NCBI RefSeq assembly: GCF_045310525.1
Contig: NZ_JBJHZY010000001.1
Coordinates: 744,001-808,000 of the forward strand
Direction of reading: 5' to 3'
Source of the DNA: Clostridium_AT radicumherbarum
GTDB lineage: Bacteria; Bacillota; Clostridia; Clostridiales; Clostridiaceae
DNA: 64,000 bases
Shown here: one piece after another, positions 18,996 through 28,626 of the stretch
How the letters are laid out: each line of letters begins with the position of its first letter
Numbering within the stretch: position 1 is the stretch's first letter
Program-made: the position numbers and the translations under genes
Notes under the pieces: model-generated
What the model saw: only the letters and a program-made list of their open reading frames with translations
Databases searched by the model: none
Told to the model about the DNA's origin: nothing

Positions 18996-19024
18996 ATTAT
19001 AGCATGCAAATATTTTGTAGTCAA
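18996..19024 (-). promoter_or_regulatory. Sigma-A promoter of rpmE
   Basis: On the minus strand TTGACT and TATAAT are separated by exactly 17 nt, about 55 nt upstream of the rpmE start. Confidence 0.85.
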
Positions 19025-19090
19025 TCTTTAATAAAAGGCTGTTTTTTGATACAATATATTTGTTTAGTTTAATTGCTAGGGGGAAATGAT

Positions 19091-19705
19091 ATGAGTAAAT
19101 TATATTTTAGATATGGAGCAATGAATTGCGGTAAATCAACAAATCTTTTACAAGTTGCATACAACTATGAAGAAAGAGGAATGAGTATAATAATAATAAA
19201 ACCTAAGACTGATACAAAGGGCGGAAATAAGGTTGTATCAAGACTTGGTGTTACAAGGGAAGTAGACCTTTTAATTAGTGAAGATATGAATATATGCACT
19301 GAGGTGGAAGCCTTACTTAAGAAAAACATCAGAATAGATTGTATTCTTGTGGACGAAGCGCAGTTTTTCAAAAGCGGTCATATAGATCAGCTTTTTGAAA
19401 TAGCTGTTTTAATGGACATTCCAGTTATTTGCTATGGCCTTCGCACGGATTTTCAGATGAATGGCTTTGAAGGAAGTTCAAGATTACTGCTATTAGCCCA
19501 CAGTATAGAAGAACTTAAGAATATTTGCCACTGTGGTAAAAAGGCTCTTTTAAATGGGAGAATGATCAATGGAAAATATGTTTTTGAAGGAAAACAAGTT
19601 GCTATTGATAAACAGGATAATGTAGAATACCATGCCCTATGTCCTAAATGCTATTTTGAATTAAAAAAAGAGTTTGAAAATGAAAGATTAAACATGAAGA
19701 AATAA
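19091..19705 (+). CDS. tdk: Thymidine kinase, type II
   Basis: This salvage enzyme (204 aa) phosphorylates thymidine. It has the P-loop GAMNCGKSTNLLQ at the N-terminus, the Walker B segment CILVDEAQFF, the lasso loop and a zinc knuckle made of CHCGKKA and CPKCYF. ATG 19091 is preferred to the upstream in-frame TTG because AGGGGG lies between them. It is followed 13 nt later by the DUF1385 gene in the usual clostridial cluster tdk-DUF1385-prmC-prfA. Confidence 0.93.
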   Translation: MSKLYFRYGAMNCGKSTNLLQVAYNYEERGMSIIIIKPKTDTKGGNKVVSRLGVTREVDLLISEDMNICTEVEALLKKNIRIDCILVDEAQFFKSGHIDQLFEIAVLMDIPVICYGLRTDFQMNGFEGSSRLLLLAHSIEELKNICHCGKKALLNGRMINGKYVFEGKQVAIDKQDNVEYHALCPKCYFELKKEFENERLNMKK

Positions 19706-19718
19706 GTGAGGAATATTT

Positions 19719-20624
19719 ATGAATAAAAAGGTTTCTGTAGGCGGACAAGCTGTTATTGAAGGTGTAATGATGAGGGGCAGTAAAGGAGTTTCTACTGCAG
19801 TTCGAACTCCTGAGGGTGAAATTGTAATAGAAAGGTTAGATATAGTACCCTATTCAAAAAAATATAAACTCTTAGGATTGCCTGTAATTAGAGGCTTCGT
19901 ATCCCTGATAGAATCTCTTGTTATAGGAATAAAAACCTTAAACTATTCAGCTAAATTTTTTGAAGAAGAAGAGGAACTTTCTAAGTTTGATAAGTGGTTT
20001 AAAAATAAATTTAAAGATAAAAGTGATAATATTATTGCAGGAGTATCCCTTATATTCTCATTAGTTGTTGCTGTATTATTATTTTTCTTACTGCCTACCT
20101 ATGCAGCAAACTTTTTTAAGAAAGTTGCTAACATAAATACGGTATGGCTTAATGTAATTGAAGGAATAATAAGAGTTATGTTATTTTTATTATATATATA
20201 TTTCATTGGTAAGCTAGAGGATATTAAAAGAGTATTTGAATATCATGGCGCAGAACATAAGACTATCTTTTGTTATGAAAATGGTATGGAGCTTACACCG
20301 GAAAATGCAAAAAAATTTAGGAGATTACATCCAAGATGCGGGACTAATTTTTTATTTTTGGTAATGATAGTAAGTATAATTATTTTTTCCTTAACAGGAT
20401 GGAATTCTTTACTTCAAAGACTTTTATATAGAATAATACTGCTGCCTGTGATATCGGGAATTACATACGAACTTATTAGATGGATGGGTAAGAGTAATAG
20501 TAAAGCTGCAAATATACTAGCTTTTCCAGGGCTTATGCTGCAAAAACTTACAACAAGGGAACCGGATTTATCTGAAATAGAAGTGGCTATTGCTGCATTA
20601 AAGTCAGCAGAGGGACTAGAATAA
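19719..20624 (+). CDS. DUF1385 family membrane protein (YqhQ-like)
   Basis: This 301-aa protein starts with the family signature GGQAVIEGVMMRGSKGVSTAVR. It has hydrophobic segments at about 105-128, 140-165 and 205-228, and a conserved YHGAEHKTIFCYENG motif near residue 175 with several polar residues that could bind metal or substrate. The function is not established to my knowledge. It is fixed next to prmC and prfA in many Firmicutes. Confidence 0.85.
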   Translation: MNKKVSVGGQAVIEGVMMRGSKGVSTAVRTPEGEIVIERLDIVPYSKKYKLLGLPVIRGFVSLIESLVIGIKTLNYSAKFFEEEEELSKFDKWFKNKFKDKSDNIIAGVSLIFSLVVAVLLFFLLPTYAANFFKKVANINTVWLNVIEGIIRVMLFLLYIYFIGKLEDIKRVFEYHGAEHKTIFCYENGMELTPENAKKFRRLHPRCGTNFLFLVMIVSIIIFSLTGWNSLLQRLLYRIILLPVISGITYELIRWMGKSNSKAANILAFPGLMLQKLTTREPDLSEIEVAIAALKSAEGLE

Positions 20625-20642
20625 ATCATAAGGATGATGTAA

Positions 20643-21491
20643 ATGAAAATACAACAATTACTAACTGAGGGTTATGAAATTTTAAAGTATAATAATGAAA
20701 ATTATATTTTAGATTCTCAGCTGATTTTAGGCAAGGTTTTAAATTTAGATAGAGTGTCAATAATTACTAATAGGGACAAAGAAGTCAGTGAGAAAAGTGT
20801 AATTGAATATTTTCGATTAATTGACTTAAGGAAAAATAAGATGCCCTTAAAATATATAACAGAAGAAACTGAATTTATGGGAATATCTTTTTTTATAAAA
20901 CCAGGTGTTTTAATACCTAGGCCGGATACAGAAATTTTGGTAGAAGAGGTTTTAAAGCTTACAAATAAAAAAGATAAAATGACATTATGTGATGTCTGCT
21001 GCGGCAGTGGCGCTATTGGGCTTTCAATAGCTAAAATATCAGAGACTTCAGAAGTTTATTGTAGTGATATATCTGAAGAAGCTTCCGAGGTAACATCTAA
21101 AAATATAGAATTGCTTTCATTAAATAATAAAGCTCGTTTTGTTAAAAGTGATTTGCTTCAGTTTGCTCTAGATAATAAGCTTAAGTTTGACATAGTGGTA
21201 TCAAACCCACCATATATAAGAACATCTGTGATACCAACTTTAATGGAGGATGTAAAGGATTATGAACCATATATTGCCCTATGGGGAGGCGAGGATGGAT
21301 TAAATTTTTATAGATCCATTACAAAACAAAGCCTTCAGGTTTTAAAGAGGCAGGGGATTCTAGCTTATGAAATAGGGTATGACCAAGCTGAAGAAGTTAA
21401 AGGAATCCTTGAAGAAAATGGCTTCAGTAATATTAAGATAATTAAAGACCTTGCAGGGCTTAATAGAGTATTAATTGCTACTCTAAATTAA
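20643..21491 (+). CDS. prmC: Release factor glutamine methyltransferase
   Basis: PrmC (282 aa) N5-methylates the glutamine of the GGQ motif in release factors using S-adenosylmethionine. It has an N-terminal helical domain, the SAM motif DVCCGSGAIGLSIAK and the catalytic NPPY in VVSNPPYIRTS. It is directly upstream of its substrate gene prfA. GAMNCG-type neighbours upstream keep the conserved order. The ribosome site AAGGATGATGTAA is moderate. Confidence 0.94.
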   Translation: MKIQQLLTEGYEILKYNNENYILDSQLILGKVLNLDRVSIITNRDKEVSEKSVIEYFRLIDLRKNKMPLKYITEETEFMGISFFIKPGVLIPRPDTEILVEEVLKLTNKKDKMTLCDVCCGSGAIGLSIAKISETSEVYCSDISEEASEVTSKNIELLSLNNKARFVKSDLLQFALDNKLKFDIVVSNPPYIRTSVIPTLMEDVKDYEPYIALWGGEDGLNFYRSITKQSLQVLKRQGILAYEIGYDQAEEVKGILEENGFSNIKIIKDLAGLNRVLIATLN

Positions 21492-21573
21492 TAATAAAAA
21501 ATTCCATCGCTATTTTTTGGGGCTTGTGTTATAATAATAAATTGTGAAAATAATATATGGAGTGATTATATAA

Positions 21574-22650
21574 ATGTTAGATAGACTTAATTTTACAGAA
21601 AATAAATATGAAGAGCTTTCTAGAAAAATAAGCGATCCTTCAGTTATGGCTGATCAAAAGGAATGGCAGAAGCTCTGCAAAGAACATGCTGACTTAGAAA
21701 TAATAGTTAATAAATATAAAGAATATAAAAAAACTATAGAAGATATTGAAGCCAATAAGGAAATGCTTAATGAGGACATTGAGAAAGAACTTAAGGAGAT
21801 GGCTCAAGAAGAGATAAGGGATTTAACTTTAAAATCAGAAGAGCTTCACAAAGAATTAAATATATTGCTTCTTCCAAAGGATCCAAATGATGAAAAGAAC
21901 GTATTTATTGAAATCAGAGGTGGGGCCGGTGGAGAAGAAGCTGCTCTTTTTGCCTCAAACCTTTTTAGAATGTATACTAGATATGCAGAACGTCACAGAT
22001 GGAGAATTGAACTAATGAGTGCCAATGAAACTGATATTGGCGGCTTTAAGGAAGTTGTATTTATGGTTAGGGGTCAATCCGCCTATAGTAAGCTTAAATA
22101 TGAAAGTGGGGTTCACAGAGTACAAAGGGTTCCTGATACTGAATCCAGCGGACGTATCCATACTTCCACAGCTACGGTAGCAGTTTTACCAGAAGTTGAT
22201 GATGTAGATGTAACTATTAATCCAAATGATATTAGAATTGATGTTTTTAGAGCTTCCGGTCACGGTGGCCAGTGCGTTAATACAACAGATTCAGCAGTAA
22301 GAATAACACATATTCCAACTGGTCTTGTAGTGTCCTGCCAGGATGAAAAATCCCAGCTTAAAAATAAAGAAAAAGCCATGAAGGTTTTAATGTCAAGACT
22401 TTATGAAAGAGCTGAAGCTGAAAGACATGCTGGAATAGCTGAAGATAGAAAGAGTCAAGTTGGAACTGGAGATAGAAGTGAAAGAATTAGAACCTATAAC
22501 TATCCTCAAGGTAGAGTTACAGATCATAGAATAGGGCTAACCCTCTACAAGTTAGAAGCCTTTCTAGATGGCGATATTGATGAAATGATCGATGGATTAA
22601 TTACTGAAGACCAAGCTAGAAAGATGGAAGCAATGGGAAGTAATGAATAA
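21574..22650 (+). CDS. prfA: Peptide chain release factor 1
   Basis: RF1 (358 aa) reads UAA and UAG. The codon-recognition tripeptide region reads RVPDTESSGRIHTST (P-x-T form, as PAT/PVT in others). The peptidyl-hydrolysis motif is intact in FRASGHGGQCVNTTDSAVR. The residue after GGQ is Cys where His is more usual, a small variation. The start follows TGGAGTGATTATATAA. It pairs functionally with prmC upstream. Confidence 0.95.
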   Translation: MLDRLNFTENKYEELSRKISDPSVMADQKEWQKLCKEHADLEIIVNKYKEYKKTIEDIEANKEMLNEDIEKELKEMAQEEIRDLTLKSEELHKELNILLLPKDPNDEKNVFIEIRGGAGGEEAALFASNLFRMYTRYAERHRWRIELMSANETDIGGFKEVVFMVRGQSAYSKLKYESGVHRVQRVPDTESSGRIHTSTATVAVLPEVDDVDVTINPNDIRIDVFRASGHGGQCVNTTDSAVRITHIPTGLVVSCQDEKSQLKNKEKAMKVLMSRLYERAEAERHAGIAEDRKSQVGTGDRSERIRTYNYPQGRVTDHRIGLTLYKLEAFLDGDIDEMIDGLITEDQARKMEAMGSNE

Positions 22651-22682
22651 TCAAAAGCGCACACAAATATAGAGGTGAAATT

Positions 22683-23270
22683 ATGGACATAAATAAAGCT
22701 ATTAGGAAGCAAAAAAAATCTAATATTGGGTTTTTGCTATTCTTAAGCTTTATTTTTTTTATGTTGCCATTTATTTTATTTTTAGCCCATAAATCGAATA
22801 CCTTCTTTATTATTTATCTTTTAATAATTGAGATGCTTATATTAATAACAATATTAATTAATATAAGCAATAATTATATAAAGTACAGCAGTGATAGCTA
22901 CAGATTAAAAATAAAACTGCTGTATTTTGGCGCGGAAATGAATATAATTTGTGATAAAGTAAAATTTGTACATGCTGAAGGAAAATGTGCGCAGATGTCT
23001 ATAATCTTTATTATGAATTCTAGATTTAGGAATAAAAAAATTATGCCTATAGATAATAATTTTATAAGTAAACATCCCTATTTAGCACAGCAATATTACT
23101 GGTTAAAAACACATAATCCGGAAGATAACTTTTATTATCTTATTATAAATAAAGGTGGCTTTGAGAAATATAAATTATTAGATATGATTTATAGAAATTG
23201 TGTAAAAGCTGAATATACTGAAGGGGCCGTAGAAATTATTAAGGAATATAGAGGAAGTAATATTGTATAA
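22683..23270 (+). CDS. Hypothetical membrane protein
   Basis: I do not recognise this 195-aa protein. Two hydrophobic segments near the N-terminus (about 17-36 and 41-61) are followed by a soluble basic domain of about 130 residues of mixed strand and helix. The layout resembles membrane-anchored PH-like proteins, but no signature is convincing. The ribosome site AGAGGTGAAATT supports expression. It lies 32 nt after prfA and is probably in the same transcript. Confidence 0.65.
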   Translation: MDINKAIRKQKKSNIGFLLFLSFIFFMLPFILFLAHKSNTFFIIYLLIIEMLILITILINISNNYIKYSSDSYRLKIKLLYFGAEMNIICDKVKFVHAEGKCAQMSIIFIMNSRFRNKKIMPIDNNFISKHPYLAQQYYWLKTHNPEDNFYYLIINKGGFEKYKLLDMIYRNCVKAEYTEGAVEIIKEYRGSNIV

Positions 23271-23348
23271 ATTTTAAGCATATGGTTCTTCACTCCGAGT
23301 TTCATAAATAGAATGTATAGAGTTAATTTGTGGAGTAGGAGTGATAAC

Positions 23349-24086
23349 TTGCTTAGAAATAATATTTATTTAATTGTGGCTTTTGGAAGCATTGTATCTT
23401 TAATTGGAACTATGCTTGGAGCATCCTTAGGAATTATAGTTAAAAAGCCTTCAAATAGACTCTTAGGTGCTATAATTGGCTTTGCAGGCGGTTTGATGCT
23501 TTCTATTGTAGTCTTTGATTTAATTCCTGAGGCTATTGACAATTGGAGCTTTAGCGGCACTTTGATGTTTTGTATACTAGGGATTCTAGTTATATCTATG
23601 TTAGATAGAATTATCAATATTACTAGCAGCAACTTTGCTAAAAATAAACATATGAAGGTTGCTTTTATGGCTGCAATTGGATTAATGCTGCATAATCTAC
23701 CTGAAGGCGTTATTATGGGTGTTGGGTTTCTTGCTGGTCAGAGCCTTGGTTTTAAGATGAGCATAATAATTGCTATACATGATATTCCGGAAGGTATTGC
23801 AGTTTCAGCTCCACTGATGGCTTCGAAGGTGAGGGTGAGAAAAATTTTACTATTTGCCTTTTTAACAGCTTTTCCAACTGCCATAGGAACCATGATAGGA
23901 GCATACCTAGGAAGCATTTCAGATAATATATTAGGTGCATGTCTTGCTCTTGCTTCAGGAATTATGATGTATGTAGTTTGTGGAGAAATGTTTCCCGAAT
24001 CTTCAAAGCTTTGGGATGGAATAACAAGCACAGCTGGTATCTTGACTGGAATAATCTTAGGGCTTATAATGACTAAAATGCTCTAA
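23349..24086 (+). CDS. ZIP family metal transporter
   Basis: This ZIP (ZupT-like) carrier of divalent cations such as zinc has 245 aa and about eight membrane helices. The two signature metal-site helices are present: HNLPEGVIMGVGF and HDIPEGIAVSAPL. The TTG at 23349 is preferred over an in-frame ATG at 23313 because AGGAGTG lies 5 nt upstream of it. The metal cannot be fixed from sequence. Confidence 0.88.
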   Translation: MLRNNIYLIVAFGSIVSLIGTMLGASLGIIVKKPSNRLLGAIIGFAGGLMLSIVVFDLIPEAIDNWSFSGTLMFCILGILVISMLDRIINITSSNFAKNKHMKVAFMAAIGLMLHNLPEGVIMGVGFLAGQSLGFKMSIIIAIHDIPEGIAVSAPLMASKVRVRKILLFAFLTAFPTAIGTMIGAYLGSISDNILGACLALASGIMMYVVCGEMFPESSKLWDGITSTAGILTGIILGLIMTKML

Positions 24087-24115
24087 TGTACATATAAGCG
24101 AAGGAGAAATTTTTA

Positions 24116-25165
24116 ATGAATACTAAAGTTATATTATTAGATGAAGCTAAAATAGATGAGGATAAAATATTATTGGCAGGCAAGGTAATAAGGGAAGGTG
24201 GACTTGTTGCATTTCCTACTGAAACTGTCTATGGACTAGGGGCAAATGCACTTGATCCTAGTGCTGTAAAAAATATATTCGAGGCAAAAGGTAGACCTCA
24301 GGATAACCCATTAATAATTCACGTATCAGATTTTAATATTAATCCCTACGTTAAACATATTCCTGAAGTAGCTGCAAAATTCATGAAAAGATTTTGGCCT
24401 GGGCCCTTAACTCTAATATTTAATAAGACAGAAGTGATCCCAGAAGTGACTAGTGGAGGGCTCTCTACTATTGGCATAAGAATGCCTTCTAATGTAATAG
24501 CTAGAGAACTAATTAAAGCCTCAAAAGTGCCAATAGCTGCTCCGTCTGCAAATATATCAGGCAAACCAAGTCCTACTGAAGTTAATAGATGTATAGAAGA
24601 TTTAAATGGAAAAGTTGATATAATACTTGGAGGCGGAAGTTGTGAAGTTGGGCTTGAATCAACTATTGTAGATTGTACAGTAATTCCCCCTTGTATTTTA
24701 AGGCCAGGGGGTATAACCTTGGATATGCTAAAGGAAATAGAACCATCAATATATATGGACCCAGCAATTATGAAAAAACCAAAGGAAGATCTTAAACCAA
24801 AGGCGCCTGGAATGAAGTATAGACATTATGCTCCTAATGCGCCTATGAAAATAATACAGGGAGATATAGAAAAAACTATTGCAAAAATTAATGAAATAGT
24901 GCAAAATAGTATAGGTGAAAAAATAAGCGTAGGAATTTTAGCTACAGATGAAACTAAAGATAAATATTTAGATGGAATAATTATTTCACTAGGAAGCAGA
25001 AATGATATAAGCTCTATAGGAAAGAATTTATTTGAAGCTTTGCGAAGCCTAGATGATCAAAAGGTAGATTTAATTCTTGCTGAGGCCTTTGAAGAAGATG
25101 AAATAGGGACAGCCATTATGAATAGAATGAGAAAGTCAGCTGGTTTTGATATTATTAATGTTTAA
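24116..25165 (+). CDS. tsaC: L-threonylcarbamoyladenylate synthase, long Sua5/YwlC form
   Basis: It makes threonylcarbamoyl-AMP from Thr, bicarbonate and ATP, the first step of the t6A modification of tRNA. The YrdC domain (about 12-205) has the RPQDNPLIIHV and PSANISGKPSPT motifs, and a C-terminal Sua5 domain (about 225-349) makes it the long form. The other t6A genes tsaE and tsaB are in this window at about 55-56 kb. A phosphatase, rpiB and upp follow in the same direction. Confidence 0.93.
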   Translation: MNTKVILLDEAKIDEDKILLAGKVIREGGLVAFPTETVYGLGANALDPSAVKNIFEAKGRPQDNPLIIHVSDFNINPYVKHIPEVAAKFMKRFWPGPLTLIFNKTEVIPEVTSGGLSTIGIRMPSNVIARELIKASKVPIAAPSANISGKPSPTEVNRCIEDLNGKVDIILGGGSCEVGLESTIVDCTVIPPCILRPGGITLDMLKEIEPSIYMDPAIMKKPKEDLKPKAPGMKYRHYAPNAPMKIIQGDIEKTIAKINEIVQNSIGEKISVGILATDETKDKYLDGIIISLGSRNDISSIGKNLFEALRSLDDQKVDLILAEAFEEDEIGTAIMNRMRKSAGFDIINV

Positions 25166-25185
25166 ATTATTAAGGAGGGTTGAAA

Positions 25186-25638
25186 ATGGAAGTGTTATTT
25201 GTATGTACAGGTAATACCTGCAGAAGCTGTATGGCTGAAGCCATTTTTAATAGTCTTTGTACTATTAAAAATGTGAAAGCTTCATCTGCTGGACTATCAA
25301 TTGTAAAAAAAAGTATAGCCTCCATTTACTCAGCCCAATTAATTAAGGAAAATTTATCCTTAGACATTAGTAAAAGATTGGCAATTCAGCTTACTTTGGA
25401 AATGTTAAATAATGCTGATTTGATATTAACCATGACCATTAATATTAAAAATATGATCTTATCAAGCTTTCCAAAGCTTAAAGACAAGGTATTCTCTTTG
25501 AATGAATATGTCGGCATAAAGGGTGATATAGTTGACCCATATGGCGGTGATTTTCCTGTTTACAATAAAACCTATGAAGCTTTAAATAATAGTATATTAT
25601 TATTGTTGGACAAAATAAAGGAAGATAAAAGCATTTAA
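25186..25638 (+). CDS. Low-molecular-weight protein tyrosine/arginine phosphatase
   Basis: This 150-aa LMW-PTP family protein has the active-site loop CTGNTCRS (C-x5-R) at the N-terminus and the general-acid loop VDPYGGDF near residue 120. Thr in place of a hydrophobic residue within the loop is the pattern seen in the YwlE branch that removes phospho-arginine, so arginine phosphatase is possible. ATG 25186 is preferred over TTG 25180, as AAGGAGGG is then 8 nt away. In B. subtilis ywlE is also near ywlC and rpiB. Confidence 0.85.
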   Translation: MEVLFVCTGNTCRSCMAEAIFNSLCTIKNVKASSAGLSIVKKSIASIYSAQLIKENLSLDISKRLAIQLTLEMLNNADLILTMTINIKNMILSSFPKLKDKVFSLNEYVGIKGDIVDPYGGDFPVYNKTYEALNNSILLLLDKIKEDKSI

Positions 25639-25720
25639 AAAATGTGCTGTTATCTTCTTTTTTGTAATAAAAAATTATAAAAATTCTAAAAATAATATAA
25701 GGGATACAAGGAGGAAAATT

Positions 25721-26170
25721 ATGAAAATTGCAATAGGCAGCGATCATGCTGGTTTAAGTTTAAAAAAAGAAGTAGTAAAACATTTAGAAAAAAGAGGTAT
25801 AGAATTTAAGGATTTTGGAACTTTTACTGAAGATTCAACTGACTATCCTGATTATGCTCAGGCTGTTGCAGAGGAGGTTGCTTCAAAGAATTTTGATTTT
25901 GGTATTTTAGTATGCGGTACTGGAATTGGAATAAGTATTGCTGCAAATAAGGTTCCAGGTATAAGGGCAGCACTATGCTCCGATACCTTCAGTGCTCACT
26001 CAAGCAGAGAACATAATGATGCAAATATCTTAGCCTTAGGAGCAAGAGTATTAGGTACTGGACTTGCATTTGACATAGTTGATAACTTTTTAAATGCTAG
26101 CTTTTTAGGAGATAGACATTTAAAAAGAATTAATAAAATAACAGCAATTGAAAATAAATATATGAAATAG
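25721..26170 (+). CDS. rpiB: Ribose 5-phosphate isomerase B
   Basis: RpiB (149 aa) interconverts ribose 5-phosphate and ribulose 5-phosphate in the pentose phosphate pathway. The N-terminal IGSDHAGLSLKKE, the catalytic-Cys segment LVCGTGIGISIAANKVPGI and SSREHNDANIL are all diagnostic. It has an AAGGAGG ribosome site. It is 11 nt upstream of upp, consistent with supply of PRPP precursors for uracil salvage. Confidence 0.95.
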   Translation: MKIAIGSDHAGLSLKKEVVKHLEKRGIEFKDFGTFTEDSTDYPDYAQAVAEEVASKNFDFGILVCGTGIGISIAANKVPGIRAALCSDTFSAHSSREHNDANILALGARVLGTGLAFDIVDNFLNASFLGDRHLKRINKITAIENKYMK

Positions 26171-26181
26171 GGGGAAGTAAA

Positions 26182-26811
26182 ATGAGTAAAGTTACACAAA
26201 TCGCACATCCATTGATATTACACAAATTGGCATTTATTAGGGATAAAAACACAGGTTCAAAAGATTTTAGAGAGCTTGTAGAGGAAGTAGCAATGCTTAT
26301 GGCTTATGAAGTAACTCGTGACTTACAGCTGGAGGAAGTGGAAATTGAGACTCCTATATGCACTGCTAAATGTAAAATGCTTTCAGGTAAAAAGGTTGCA
26401 ATAGTCCCAATTTTAAGAGCTGGACTTGGAATGGTGGATGGAATGCTTAAACTTATACCTGCAGCAAAGGTTGGTCATATTGGATTATATAGAGATGAAG
26501 CTACACTAAAACCAGTAGAATATTTTTGCAAACTTCCACAGGATATTGAAGAAAGAGATGTAATTGTGACTGATCCAATGCTAGCAACCGGAGGCTCAGC
26601 AGTTGATGCAATAGCTTTATTAAAGAGAAAAGGAGCAAAATATATTAAATTGATGTGCTTAATAGCAGCTCCTGAAGGCATAAAAAATGTTATGAATGCT
26701 CATCCTGATGTAGATATATATGTAGCAGCTATTGATGAAAAGTTAAATGAACATGGTTATATTGTACCAGGACTAGGAGACGCAGGAGACCGCCTCTTTG
26801 GAACAAAATAA
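26182..26811 (+). CDS. upp: Uracil phosphoribosyltransferase
   Basis: Upp (209 aa) converts uracil and PRPP to UMP. The PRPP loop is VIVTDPMLATGGSAVDA, and the C-terminal GYIVPGLGDAGDRLFGT binds uracil. GGGGGAAG precedes the start. It ends the tsaC-phosphatase-rpiB-upp run, with a terminator behind it. Confidence 0.96.
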   Translation: MSKVTQIAHPLILHKLAFIRDKNTGSKDFRELVEEVAMLMAYEVTRDLQLEEVEIETPICTAKCKMLSGKKVAIVPILRAGLGMVDGMLKLIPAAKVGHIGLYRDEATLKPVEYFCKLPQDIEERDVIVTDPMLATGGSAVDAIALLKRKGAKYIKLMCLIAAPEGIKNVMNAHPDVDIYVAAIDEKLNEHGYIVPGLGDAGDRLFGTK

Positions 26812-26859
26812 GGCAAAGCTTTAAGTTTCAATTTATATTTCTAAATAAATTTAAAAAAT

Positions 26860-26897
26860 AAAAACTGATTCCTGTATAGGCAGGAGTCAGTTTTTTA
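26860..26897 (+). terminator. Terminator after upp
   Basis: The long stem AAAACTGATTCCTG / CAGGAGTCAGTTTT (one mismatch) is followed by TTTTTT. Confidence 0.9.
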
Positions 26898-26971
26898 TAT
26901 TTCATATGGTGATTATTGATTCTATGAAGTAAGAGAATGAGAGTTTTAGGAGGAAACTTTAAAATTAGTCT

Positions 26972-27000
26972 TTGTATTATTAATATAAATGACTTATAAT
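26972..27000 (+). promoter_or_regulatory. Sigma-A promoter upstream of dCMP deaminase
   Basis: TTGTAT and TATAAT are separated by 17 nt, 33 nt upstream of the start codon. Confidence 0.75.
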
Positions 27001-27032
27001 ATTAGTGATTAATGTAGAAATGAGGAATACTG

Positions 27033-27521
27033 ATGGAACGAAGAGATAAGAATAATTATTATCTTGATATTGCTGAGACTGTTCTTGAAAGAGGAACTTG
27101 TTTAAGAAGAAATTATGGATCAATTATTGTTAAAAATGATGAGATAATATCTAGTGGATATACGGGAGCCCCAAGAGGACGAAAAAATTGTCATGATATA
27201 GGAATTTGCCGTAGAGAACAATTAAATGTTCCAAGAGGTACCCAGTATGAATTGTGCCGCTCAGTTCACTCTGAAGCTAATGCAATTATTAGTGCTTCTA
27301 GGCGGGATATGATAGGTGCCACTATATACATTGTGGGTAAGGAAACTAGAACCTTAGAGCTTGTGAGGGATGCAAATTCTTGCACAATGTGCAAAAGGTT
27401 AATTATAAATGCAGGTATAGAAAAAGTGATTATTAGAGATACAAAAGATAAATATCGTATAATTTATGTACAGGATTGGATTAAAGATGATGATTCTTTA
27501 AGTAATGAATTTGGGTATTAA
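27033..27521 (+). CDS. Deoxycytidylate deaminase
   Basis: This 162-aa cytidine/deoxycytidylate deaminase fold has the zinc ligands in HSEANAI (His and catalytic Glu) and SCTMCKR (C-x2-C). It makes dUMP from dCMP for thymidylate synthesis; ComEB-type proteins are the same family. An extra segment with several Cys/His before the active site (NCHDIGICRREQLN) fits the dCMP-deaminase subfamily, which binds a second zinc. Confidence 0.88.
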   Translation: MERRDKNNYYLDIAETVLERGTCLRRNYGSIIVKNDEIISSGYTGAPRGRKNCHDIGICRREQLNVPRGTQYELCRSVHSEANAIISASRRDMIGATIYIVGKETRTLELVRDANSCTMCKRLIINAGIEKVIIRDTKDKYRIIYVQDWIKDDDSLSNEFGY

Positions 27522-27580
27522 ATAGTGCTTTATATATGGGAGAGGATTCTTACTAATCGATTAAATCAGGAAGGTAACTT

Positions 27581-28603
27581 ATGAATAATTATTTTTTAAT
27601 TTTAATATCGGCAGTTATATCTTTATTAGCAACTCCATTAGTAAAAAAGTTGGCAGTAAAAATTGGGGCAATAGATGTTCCAAAGGATGAAAGAAGAGTG
27701 CATAAAAAGCCAATTCCATTATTAGGTGGTTTAGCAATTTATATTGCATTTATAATAACTATAATTTTAAAAAAAGGCAGCCTTGAAACTTCTGAATTAG
27801 GAATAATTTTAGGTTCAACAATAATAGTTATAGGCGGAGTTATTGACGACATTAAGAATTTAAAGCCCTTAGTAAAACTTAGTTTTCAAATTGCAGCCGC
27901 CCTGTGCTTAATCGCAAGTGGAGTAAGTATAACAATACTGACAAATCCTTTTGGAGGCATAAATGGACTTATATACATAAGCTGGCTGTATATACCTTTT
28001 ACAGTAATTTGGGTTGTAGGTATAACCAATGCGTTAAATCTTATTGATGGCTTAGATGGTTTAGCTGCTGGGGTGGCTCTTATTTCTACAATAACAATTT
28101 TTATTATTGCTATAATTCATAATAGATCTGAAGCTGCCATTCTTACTTCAGTACTTGGTGGAGCTATTATTGGATTTTTGCCATACAATTTTAATCCTGC
28201 AACCATATTTATGGGTGATACAGGAGCACAGCTGCTGGGATTTTTACTAGCAGCAATATCTATGGAGGGGACAATTAAATCAGCTACAGCCTTTGCAATA
28301 TCTGTTCCAATACTAGCTATTGGGCTGCCAATCTATGACACTATATTTGCTATGATTAGAAGAAAGGTAAATGGGAAACCAATTTCTCAAGCAGACAGAG
28401 GGCATTTGCATCATAGATTGTTAGACCTTGGACTATCACAGAGGCAAGCTGTTATTATAATGTATTTAATTAGTGCAATTCTAGGAGGCATCGCTATTAT
28501 AGCAATGCAAATAAGTACCGTTCGTTCTTATTTCTTAATGGCTTCAGTAATAACAATTATTGTATTTGTTGCTTGGAAGATGGGCTTCTTTAAACATGAC
28601 TAG
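27581..28603 (+). CDS. Undecaprenyl-phosphate GlcNAc-1-phosphate transferase family (TagO/WecA)
   Basis: This polytopic membrane enzyme (340 aa, about ten or eleven helices) of the MraY/WecA superfamily transfers GlcNAc-1-P (or a similar sugar) to undecaprenyl phosphate. This is the first step of teichoic acid or polysaccharide linkage-unit synthesis. Catalytic motifs are the DD of VIDDIKNLKPL, NALNLIDGLDGLAAG and RGHLHHRLLDLGLS. The UDP-GlcNAc 2-epimerase gene follows 23 nt later, so the pair feeds the same envelope polymer. Confidence 0.9.
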   Translation: MNNYFLILISAVISLLATPLVKKLAVKIGAIDVPKDERRVHKKPIPLLGGLAIYIAFIITIILKKGSLETSELGIILGSTIIVIGGVIDDIKNLKPLVKLSFQIAAALCLIASGVSITILTNPFGGINGLIYISWLYIPFTVIWVVGITNALNLIDGLDGLAAGVALISTITIFIIAIIHNRSEAAILTSVLGGAIIGFLPYNFNPATIFMGDTGAQLLGFLLAAISMEGTIKSATAFAISVPILAIGLPIYDTIFAMIRRKVNGKPISQADRGHLHHRLLDLGLSQRQAVIIMYLISAILGGIAIIAMQISTVRSYFLMASVITIIVFVAWKMGFFKHD

Positions 28604-28626
28604 CATATTGCTTAGGAGGAAATAAA